A stretch of 13,785 bases of DNA from positions 1 through 13,785 of the forward strand of contig DKOA01000040.1 of the NCBI GenBank assembly GCA_002469895.1, in the 5' to 3' direction. The notes under the pieces were generated by a model. It searched no databases. It was not told the DNA's origin and saw only the letters and a list, made by a program, of their open reading frames with translations. The translations under genes and the position numbers were made by a program. Every line of letters begins with the position of its first letter. Position 1 is the first letter of the stretch. Shown piece by piece: positions 7,495-13,096 of the stretch. The stretch comes from Opitutia bacterium UBA7374. GTDB taxonomy: Bacteria; Verrucomicrobiota; Verrucomicrobiia; Opitutales; Coraliomargaritaceae.

Positions 7495-8643
7495 CTAGTG
7501 ACGTGCCGAACGAACAATTAAGAAAAGCGCAGCTGATTGAAAAAGCAAGTTAGGCACCCACACAAGTAAGTCAGGCCGCAGGGCCGGATTGCCCTCCAGC
7601 CAAGTAACGACAACCATAAGGAAATAATAGGTCAGGGAAATGACCAGCGCGAGGGCCAAGTTTGCGTAGGTTTCTTTTCTGCCTACACGTATGGCCAGCG
7701 GTACCCCAAACAGTGCCAAAGAAAAAGTCGAGAACGCCATCGCGCAATTTTTCTGTATCTGGGTTTGCGCTCGCATGCGTTCCGGCGAGATAGCCTTATC
7801 CCCTCTGTTAATTTCATCGGCCCGTGCCTGTTCACGGAGAGTTATGAGTTGGGAGAAATCCATATTGCTGATCTTTGTTCCCCGCTTGTGTCCTTTGCCC
7901 AGAACCTGGTCCAGCGGTAGAGCAAAATCCGTCTGCTCAAAGAAGATAGTTTGTATTTGACCCGTGCTGAAATCTTCAGGGCTCGACGCATCACGAATTT
8001 CAGCGGTGGCATTAAACACACGCAGGATGAGTTCACTGCTTTCTGAACTAAAGCCAAGCTGTCCAGAAGCCGCGCGAACGAATCGCTTAACCTGTTTTTG
8101 CTCGTCTAACTCCCACACCCAAAAGTCCTTCAGCTGATCCCCCTCTCGAGTGCCCATATAGATCACGTATCCGGGGAATTCATTGATGAAACGTTTCTCT
8201 TCAATAAAGTCTAGAGGGTTTTCCGTGATCGCCTGTGTCAGCATCGTTCGGACGGCAACCTTTGCTCGTGGCGCGAAGTGAAGATTAACAACAACACTGG
8301 CGACCATCCCAAAAAAAGCGATGCAGATAACCGGAGCCGCCACCTGATACAAACTCCACCCCGATGATCGCATGGCAATGATCTCTCTCTGTGAAGAGAG
8401 TCGACCCAGTGCGACCATCGTTCCCGTTAGAATTGCCAGCGGCAAGGCATACGCGGCGACATAGGGAATGAGCAGACCAATCAGGTGAAGAAAGGTTAAC
8501 GCATCCAGCTTACCCGCAGAGAAGAGACCGACCATATCGCGTAAAGCGTTCCCCGTAAGCAGCACAAAAACAAAGAGTGCCATGGCCAAAAAGGTGGCGA
8601 TGAGAATCTCCTGAAAAACATGCCGGTGTAGAAGCTGAAGCAT
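7495..8643 (-). CDS. lptF: LPS export ABC transporter permease, LptF/LptG family
   Basis: One of the inner-membrane permeases that, with LptB ATPase and LptC, lifts lipopolysaccharide onto the periplasmic Lpt bridge. The 382 residues show the family layout: three N-terminal membrane segments (about 12-32, 52-78, 100-120), a coupling region ALGRLSSQREIIAMRSSGWS (78-97), a soluble periplasmic beta domain (about 125-290) and three C-terminal segments (about 298-320, 326-348, 358-378). LptF and LptG are close relatives; I favour LptF from general appearance, but LptG cannot be excluded. It is the first gene of the minus-strand run that continues into pabB, and divergent from pyrE. No strong ribosome site precedes the ATG at 8643. 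Confidence 0.88.
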   Translation of the reverse strand: MLQLLHRHVFQEILIATFLAMALFVFVLLTGNALRDMVGLFSAGKLDALTFLHLIGLLIPYVAAYALPLAILTGTMVALGRLSSQREIIAMRSSGWSLYQVAAPVICIAFFGMVASVVVNLHFAPRAKVAVRTMLTQAITENPLDFIEEKRFINEFPGYVIYMGTREGDQLKDFWVWELDEQKQVKRFVRAASGQLGFSSESSELILRVFNATAEIRDASSPEDFSTGQIQTIFFEQTDFALPLDQVLGKGHKRGTKISNMDFSQLITLREQARADEINRGDKAISPERMRAQTQIQKNCAMAFSTFSLALFGVPLAIRVGRKETYANLALALVISLTYYFLMVVVTWLEGNPALRPDLLVWVPNLLFQSAALFLIVRSARH

Positions 8644-8763
8644 TTACGGATCTTAAGCCTGAATATACGACAGGTTGTATCGCTTTATGACAAGCCGCAA
8701 TCGTTGTCGCTTTTTTCTAATTTCTCCCTTCACAGCCAAGTATTTGAGATACACTGTGAGCGT
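8644..8763. promoter_or_regulatory. Divergent lptF / pyrE promoter region
   Basis: This 120-bp gap separates two divergently transcribed genes and must hold both promoters. For lptF (minus strand) a TATATT (8667-8662) is preceded by TTGTCA (8693-8688), but the spacer of 20 bp is too long for a good sigma-70 site. For pyrE (plus strand) TACACT at 8750-8755 resembles a -10 box close to the ATG at 8764, with TTCACA at 8729-8734 as a poor -35 (15-bp spacer). No PyrR-like or other recognised operator is seen. Confidence 0.3.
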
Positions 8764-9333
8764 ATGCAAAATCAAGCAGATGAAGTGATCGATATCTTCC
8801 GCCAGAGCGGAGCCCTACTGGAAGGACATTTCCTTCTGCGTTCGGGTCTGCACAGCAAACATTTCTTCCAGTGTGCGCAAGTATGTCAGCATATGGACAA
8901 GGTAACACGACTCGCTGAGCTGATGGTACCGCTGCTAAGAGAATATGAGGCGCGCACCGTAGTGGGACCGGCGATGGGTGGCTTGGTCATTGCACAAGAG
9001 GTAGCGCGGCAGATGGGCCTACGCTACCTATTCCTCGAAAAAGTAGAGGATGGTCTCGCTTTACGGCGCAACTTCTCCTTTGAAGCGGGCGAAAAAGTAT
9101 TGATTCTGGAGGATGTCATTACCCGGGGGGGGCGTGTCGTTGAAGCGATCGAGGAATGTCGAGCACACGGCGCCGAACCGGTTGCAGTGGGTGTGCTTGT
9201 CGATCGAAGCAATGGATCGACTCAATTTGAGATTCCCCATCATAGCTTGGCAAAACTCAGCTTCCCAACCTATGAAGCCGATGATTTACCACCGGACCTA
9301 CAAGGCACAGAGGCGGTTAAGCCCGGAAGCTGA
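8764..9333 (+). CDS. pyrE: Orotate phosphoribosyltransferase
   Basis: PyrE joins orotate to PRPP, forming orotidine 5'-phosphate in pyrimidine synthesis. From the ATG at 8764 it has 189 residues. Motifs: LLEGHFLLRSGLHSKHFFQC (18-37), the orotate-site signature, GPAMGGLVIAQEVAR (68-82), LRRNFSFEAGEKVLILEDVI (100-119) and the PRPP-binding loop LEDVITRGGR (115-124). The frame extends back to a TTG at 8704, but residues before the ATG are not family-like. The C-terminus reads DLPPDLQGTEAVKPGS where many relatives have a CPLC pair before the KPGS tail, so the usual cysteine pair is absent. It is a lone plus-strand gene, divergent from lptF. Confidence 0.94.
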   Translation: MQNQADEVIDIFRQSGALLEGHFLLRSGLHSKHFFQCAQVCQHMDKVTRLAELMVPLLREYEARTVVGPAMGGLVIAQEVARQMGLRYLFLEKVEDGLALRRNFSFEAGEKVLILEDVITRGGRVVEAIEECRAHGAEPVAVGVLVDRSNGSTQFEIPHHSLAKLSFPTYEADDLPPDLQGTEAVKPGS

Positions 9334-9440
9334 GATAGTAGATGCCAGAGAACAGATCGGCTACCGGCTTTGTGCTTCCGGCTACCGACTACCTGCTGAC
9401 GGAAAGGGCACCATTACACGAGTTGCTTGACTCGAAAAAA

Positions 9441-9521
9441 AAGGTGCCCAGTCCCGCTCAACTTTTTGCACATTGCTAACCTTCAATCAGTTGAACACTA
9501 CCTTTTGGGACTGAGCACCTT
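9441..9521 (-). terminator. Large stem-loop with T-run; likely terminator of the zinc-ribbon gene
   Basis: AAGGTGCCCAGTCCC (9441-9455) pairs with GGGACTGAGCACCTT (9507-9521), 14 of 15. The stem continues inward as GCTCAACT (9456-9463) with AGTTGAAC (9489-9496), 7 of 8, leaving a 10-nt bulge on one side and a 25-nt loop. On the minus strand the stem is followed by T8 (9442-9435), the mark of an intrinsic terminator for the gene ending at 9627; on the plus strand there is no T-run. The stem is longer than usual for a terminator, so a small structured RNA or the remnant of a short mobile repeat is also possible. A competing partner, GGGCACC at 9406-9412, can pair perfectly with GGTGCCC at 9443-9449. 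Confidence 0.6.
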
Positions 9522-9626
9522 ACCCCAAACTAGTTGAGGCTTATAATTTATCAAGCACTAGTTACTACCATTTGTCGCCAGAATTTTATTCGATGTGAAC
9601 ACAGGATCTATATGCTAAGAAGAGAC

Positions 9627-10145
9627 CTAAAAAATAAAGATTTTGACCATAGCTAGGGTGAGCAACAGAGCGGTTCCCATCAATAGGAGTAAACGATTTA
9701 AGATCGCTCTCTCCCACAGCCAATAATTCAGCAAGCCACGTTGGCAGTGCGAGCAGGTATGGGACCGCATCCGCAACAAACTGTCACAATACGGACAAGG
9801 AACTCGTAATGGAGCCTTCAGGATTTGCAGTGCGGATCTTTCGGGAGGGTCATAAGGCTTGGATTCAGACGAAGCCTGATGAACTCTTGAACGCACAAAA
9901 GGGCGAATGACTAAAGGTCTATCCGCAGGGGAACAATCGGAAAGGGAAGGCCCATTAGCTACTTGGGCTGCTTGAGTTGCTTGAGCTGCTTGGGGAGTTG
10001 AATCAGACTGCGCATTTTCATTACCAACAGCGTGTGTCACGCTGCCGGCATTTATTGAATTCATATAGTCTGTCTGAGCATTATCCCGTTGGTTGTTCTT
10101 CCCGAGATGCCCGGTCGCTTGGTTCACGCTTCGTGCAAGTGTCAT
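9627..10145 (-). CDS. Tail-anchored zinc-ribbon protein, unknown function
   Basis: I do not recognise a named family. From the ATG at 10145 the product has 172 residues; an excellent Shine-Dalgarno AAAAGGAG (10157-10150) sits 4 nt before it, so the longer frame to 10229 is not used. Residues 1-110 are hydrophilic, low-complexity and probably disordered, with an Ala/Gln stretch at 52-62. A zinc ribbon follows: CPYC at 117-120 and CSHC at 131-134. A hydrophobic C-terminal segment (about 149-172) ends the protein, predicting a tail anchor with the zinc ribbon on the cytoplasmic side. A sensor, scaffold or assembly factor would fit, but this is inference. It is divergent from the FHA gene and has the clearest promoter of the locus (10188-10238). 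Confidence 0.75.
   Translation of the reverse strand: MTLARSVNQATGHLGKNNQRDNAQTDYMNSINAGSVTHAVGNENAQSDSTPQAAQATQAAQVANGPSLSDCSPADRPLVIRPFVRSRVHQASSESKPYDPPERSALQILKAPLRVPCPYCDSLLRMRSHTCSHCQRGLLNYWLWERAILNRLLLLMGTALLLTLAMVKIFIF
9965..9991 (-). repeat. Three 9-bp tandem repeats within the zinc-ribbon gene
   Basis: Three consecutive units, GGGCTGCTT, GAGTTGCTT and GAGCTGCTT on the plus strand, encode the Ala/Gln-rich stretch (AAQ-ATQ-AAQ) of the linker. Being in-frame 9-mers they could change copy number without breaking the gene, altering linker length. Confidence 0.6.
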
Positions 10146-10187
10146 ACCGCTCCTTTTGTAGGGTTTTAAGGTTACTTTAAATAAATT

Positions 10188-10238
10188 ATTATACTTATTA
10201 TTGCATAAGTTTTTTAATTTATCAATCATAAGTTTTTT
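10188..10238 (-). promoter_or_regulatory. Promoter with two 12-bp direct repeats, AraC-activator-like
   Basis: Read on the minus strand: AAAAAACTTATG (10238-10227), 11 bp, an identical AAAAAACTTATG (10215-10204), 10 bp, then a perfect -10 box TATAAT (10193-10188). No good -35 hexamer stands 17 bp from the -10; the promoter-proximal repeat covers that place. Two head-to-tail half-sites at 23-bp spacing, the nearer overlapping the -35, is the known layout of class II AraC-family activation. Transcription would start near 10181, giving a leader of about 36 nt ending in a strong ribosome site. AraC-type genes at 11858 and 13097 are natural candidates for the activator (inference). Confidence 0.6.
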
Positions 10239-10422
10239 CAGACGAGGAAAATGTTATGATCAACCGGGCACGTGGTAACTGACGTGGATCAGGCGAAAAG
10301 AGTTTACATTATTGGGTATTTTTACCTAATTTTTATCGTTTTTAACTTTATCTGCCAAATCATTTATTACTCTTTATTTAGATGAAATAATTCTTATTCA
10401 TTAGGCCTCTTAACCTAATAAG
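10239..10422 (+). promoter_or_regulatory. AT-rich upstream region of the FHA gene
   Basis: The 184 bp before the FHA gene hold no gene that I can support. ACCTAAT occurs twice, at 10324-10330 and 10413-10419. The second copy pairs with ATTAGG at 10400-10405 as a 6-bp inverted repeat ending four bases before the start codon. The first lies in a small hairpin TTGGGTA/TACCTAA (10312-10318, 10323-10329) with one mismatch and a short T loop. TTTACA at 10303-10308 could be a -35 box with CTAATT (10326-10331) as a poor -10. These suggest regulation but none is firm. Confidence 0.35.
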
Positions 10423-11013
10423 ATGATGTTCAAGCAAAGAAACAAAGCGAAAGCCCCTCCCTCACCCTTCATGATCGAAGAGCGGGCCAGTAATATCTCA
10501 CTCAAATCGAAAAAAGCCTCATGCAAAGCCATCGATACGCCTGGGGAAGATATTGGTTTACAAAAATGCCTCAGCGGATCCCCGGGCGTTCGCCCCGATC
10601 AGAGAATCTCTGCCGAACCGGAAGATAACATAACGCGTAACGTTTTGGTCCACATCGAAGTAGCCTCAAAAGAGATGCAATTAATCAATCAGCCAGAAAG
10701 TTGGAAGCTGAACAATGGCACGCTAGTTTTTGGGAGGCAATCAACGCACAAGCGAGCATCCATCTATATTCCAATTCCGCAGAATAAGCCCTTCACTATA
10801 TCTCGCCTGCACTGCGAAATTCTGAACTCCAATGGACAGGTTTTTATCACTGACCTGGATAGCCATTTTGGCACCTACATCAACGAGCGTCCATTGGGAA
10901 GGTCATGCGAAGGGCCAGATACGATAGAACTAACGGCGGGAAGGCATTTGGTTTCGCTGGGGCCACCGGTGCACGGGCACCAGTTCTATATAACCATAGA
11001 AACCGGGGAATAA
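10423..11013 (+). CDS. FHA-domain protein
   Basis: A 196-residue cytoplasmic protein. Residues 1-72 are polar, probably disordered, and Ser/Lys-rich. A forkhead-associated domain fills about 76-192: FGRQ (103-106) with the first conserved Gly-Arg, ISRLHCEIL (126-134) with the phosphothreonine-contacting Ser-Arg and His, and TDLDSHFGTYINERPLG (143-159), matching the D..S.nGTyvN signature. FHA domains bind phosphothreonine peptides and usually act with Ser/Thr kinases or in secretion-system assembly (type III, VI); no kinase or secretion gene is visible here. Two adjacent ATGs (10423, 10426) are possible starts, with little ribosome-site support. It is followed after 33 bp by the orphan 255-residue gene, probably co-transcribed. 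Confidence 0.85.
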   Translation: MMFKQRNKAKAPPSPFMIEERASNISLKSKKASCKAIDTPGEDIGLQKCLSGSPGVRPDQRISAEPEDNITRNVLVHIEVASKEMQLINQPESWKLNNGTLVFGRQSTHKRASIYIPIPQNKPFTISRLHCEILNSNGQVFITDLDSHFGTYINERPLGRSCEGPDTIELTAGRHLVSLGPPVHGHQFYITIETGE

Positions 11014-11046
11014 AATCCTAATAGAATGAACCCAAAAGCCTGAACA

Positions 11047-11814
11047 ATGAAAGAAGGAATATCGATCGCATTACACTCGCAGTCGGGCAAACGGCTCAAA
11101 CTGAATAGGGAACCATTGGCCGTTGAATACCTCTTGTCGCCTGAGAAAGATTCAAGGTATCGATCATCCAACGGCGAATCGTCACCATTACTGCACGAAA
11201 AATCGATATCCGATAACAGGCAGAGAGCCTATTCTCTCAAACAAAGGAGCCGGCTCGGGCCATTTGTAGAGTTTTTTGACGAGATGACTTCTTTCGAAAA
11301 AGTTACTCTGGTTCTCATCGTAAAAGGCGAAGGTAAACACATTATTACAATGAGTTCGCAAGCAACCATACTGCGTCTATTGCCGTTTTTGATTAACGGA
11401 AGGCTGAACAACCTAACCGAGCTGCAAAGCATAAACTTTTCGTTAGATACACACCCTTTTCTTAAGATCGGGTGGATACAGCAGACGCTCAAATCGATCC
11501 TTGTAGAGGAGCTCGTGCACCGTGACCACTCCAGCTCGCTTGAGCACGTCATTCAAAGCATCAAAATTAACTTTGGTCAGATGCTCGAAACCCTCTACTC
11601 ACTGTATACCAGCATCATATCACTTAAAAGCCCATGCATACCACTGTGTAACGCTTTAGCCACTGGTATTATGAGCGTTGAGTATATCCTACTTAATCCA
11701 GAAGAGGTTCTCAAGCGGATGTCCTCGATGACCTCTTTGACCGGCATCCGAGGAGAATGGGATAGCGCTGAACAGCGTACGCCCGAAATCTTCGAAAACT
11801 TTAGGGTACTCTGA
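11047..11814 (+). CDS. Hypothetical protein, 255 residues, no recognised family
   Basis: I do not recognise it. There is no signal peptide and no convincing membrane segment. Residues 1-70 are charged and Ser/Arg-rich. From about 78 the sequence looks folded: a beta-type stretch (KVTLVLIVKGEGKHIITM, about 84-101), then mostly helical Leu/Ile-rich sequence (about 105-235) with LEHVIQSIKINFGQMLETLY near 163-182. It starts 33 bp after the FHA gene in the same direction, suggesting a shared transcript and possibly a partner of the FHA protein. A terminator-like hairpin overlaps its stop codon. A match to the C-terminal half of secretion-associated FHA proteins was considered, but I see no motif for it. 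The coding call rests on length, codon pattern and spacing. Confidence 0.6.
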   Translation: MKEGISIALHSQSGKRLKLNREPLAVEYLLSPEKDSRYRSSNGESSPLLHEKSISDNRQRAYSLKQRSRLGPFVEFFDEMTSFEKVTLVLIVKGEGKHIITMSSQATILRLLPFLINGRLNNLTELQSINFSLDTHPFLKIGWIQQTLKSILVEELVHRDHSSSLEHVIQSIKINFGQMLETLYSLYTSIISLKSPCIPLCNALATGIMSVEYILLNPEEVLKRMSSMTSLTGIRGEWDSAEQRTPEIFENFRVL

Positions 11815-11834
11815 GAATGCTGAGTCCTTTTTTT
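11805..11834 (+). terminator. Candidate intrinsic terminator after the 255-residue gene
   Basis: GGTACTC (11805-11811) pairs with GAGTCC (11822-11827), six base pairs with one bulged T and a 10-nt loop, followed at once by T7 (11828-11834). The left arm overlaps the stop codon of the upstream gene. It would separate, fully or partly, the FHA/orphan transcript from the AraC gene 24 bp further on. Confidence 0.5.
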
Positions 11835-11857
11835 GATTAGAGCAGAACCGCAGAACC

Positions 11858-12937
11858 ATGTGTGCTAAAAAACCAGCCAGTCTTCGCGTCTCCAGCAAGC
11901 TGACCGCAGACCGTGCGGTCCTGCCGGTTGTTTCAACGGCCATAGTAAGCCAGCTGCTCGATGCGTTCGATAAAAGAGATATCTACTATAATGAGGAAAG
12001 GGAGAAACATAACCTACCCGTACGTTGTCGATATACCATAGGCAATATTCCTGCACACCTATTCCTCTCTTTTACACTAAGTGTACTTCAAAAAAATAAA
12101 AGTCATTTACATTTTGATGGCCCCGTTCATAGCACAACCAAACAGCTCCTCCAACTGGGAGTGTGCCAAAAGCCTCACTCCTTCGGCTCGCTAATTGAGA
12201 GTATCGCCAACTGCTTTTTGATACATTCAGACCTTATTCGTCTGAAGTACTGGAAAGAATCAGACCAGATCGCCTGGCTAGGCATCGAACAACACCCAGC
12301 CATAAAAAAGCATCTGCTTTCCCCCTATTTAGGGATACAACTTTCCACGCTTATTCAAATTATCCGCTACACGGAGGCAGCCGATTGGTTACCCTCACAA
12401 ATTATGCTTCCGCTTGAACTTAGTAATATCGAATATGCTCCCCTCTGGCTTCAAAAATGCCAAATTCGTCTCGATAAAAATCATACTGCTGTGCGGATGA
12501 ATCCTTCGATTTTGGAGAAAAGTCCCTACGGATTTCTGCAAATCGCACGAAATACCCAATCGCTAATCAACGGAATCAGTCAACCCGCACTTGGTAACAG
12601 CGCCTGTAACGCGATTGAATCGGTTCTTTTGACCTACTTAAAAGCAACAAACACTATACCAAGTTATCTCCTCATGGCAGAAATGAATGGCATAAGCCAC
12701 CGTTCCCTCAGCCGAAAGTTGAACAAAGAAGGTCTAAACTACCGTAACCTAGTTTTACGGACCCGTATCCAGCTATCGAAGGAATACCTAAAAACAGGCC
12801 ACGAAAAAATCGAAACCATTGCCAACCAAATTGGTTACCCTCGATGCAGCAGTTTTGTGCGTTCCTTTCAAAAACTGACGGGTTCCACGCCCACTCAGTA
12901 CAGGAAAATGGCAAATAGCCAAACAACTTCGGTATAA
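11858..12937 (+). CDS. AraC-family transcriptional regulator with arabinose-binding-like N-terminal domain
   Basis: A 359-residue DNA-binding regulator. The C-terminal AraC-type double helix-turn-helix spans about 262-352: first HTH around LLMAEMNGISHRSLSRKLNK (271-290), second around IETIANQIGYPRCSSFVRSF (318-337), ending in the signature KLTGSTPTQYRK (339-350). The N-terminal part (about 28-225) resembles the 'arabinose-binding' domain of OruR/ArgR-like AraC proteins (Pfam PF12625 by recollection), e.g. TLIQIIRYTEAADWLPSQI (164-182) and VRMNPSILEKSP (212-223). The ligand is unknown. It is 43 bp from the orphan gene, behind a terminator-like hairpin, and 159 bp before a related second regulator. 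The direct repeats at 10204-10238 are a plausible target. No clear ribosome site precedes the ATG. Confidence 0.85.
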   Translation: MCAKKPASLRVSSKLTADRAVLPVVSTAIVSQLLDAFDKRDIYYNEEREKHNLPVRCRYTIGNIPAHLFLSFTLSVLQKNKSHLHFDGPVHSTTKQLLQLGVCQKPHSFGSLIESIANCFLIHSDLIRLKYWKESDQIAWLGIEQHPAIKKHLLSPYLGIQLSTLIQIIRYTEAADWLPSQIMLPLELSNIEYAPLWLQKCQIRLDKNHTAVRMNPSILEKSPYGFLQIARNTQSLINGISQPALGNSACNAIESVLLTYLKATNTIPSYLLMAEMNGISHRSLSRKLNKEGLNYRNLVLRTRIQLSKEYLKTGHEKIETIANQIGYPRCSSFVRSFQKLTGSTPTQYRKMANSQTTSV

Positions 12938-13096
12938 CGTAATCCATCTGCCGCGTCCTTAACAAAGCTTTGCTGTAGAGCATTCAGACAGCCCTGCATA
13001 AGGTAACATTGACTAAATTTACTATTGGCAAAGGCATCCCGGAATGTATTTATAGTTTTTCTATAAATACTATTCAAACACTTCTCCTTACCCTAC
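12938..13096. promoter_or_regulatory. Intergenic region between the two AraC-type genes
   Basis: No gene is supported in these 159 bp. TTGACT at 13009-13014 is a fair -35 box, but no -10 lies at the right distance. A 10-bp palindrome CAAAGCTTTG sits at 12963-12972. The strongest feature is the perfect inverted repeat at 13046-13070, listed separately. Confidence 0.35.
13046..13070. repeat. Perfect 10-bp inverted repeat upstream of the second AraC gene
   Basis: GTATTTATAG (13046-13055) and CTATAAATAC (13061-13070) are exact reverse complements around a T5 loop, 26 bp before the ATG at 13097. As DNA it could be an operator; as RNA, a leader hairpin controlling translation of the regulator. It is AT-rich and has no following T-run on either strand, so it is unlikely to be a terminator. 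The AGTTTTT core resembles part of the direct repeats at 10204-10238. Confidence 0.55.

Noticed and set aside
8704..8763. Upstream TTG start for pyrE
   Set aside because: The added 20 residues are not family-like and would leave little room for a promoter; the ATG at 8764 fits the family start.
9441..9521. Complete insertion sequence or MITE bounded by the 15-bp inverted repeats
   Set aside because: The element would be only 81 bp, I see no target-site duplication, and the T8 in minus orientation fits a terminator better. Genome copy number would decide.
10423..11814. Type VI TagH-like or type III secretion identity for the FHA and 255-residue genes
   Set aside because: Only the generic FHA signature is present; no secretion-specific motif or neighbouring secretion gene is visible.
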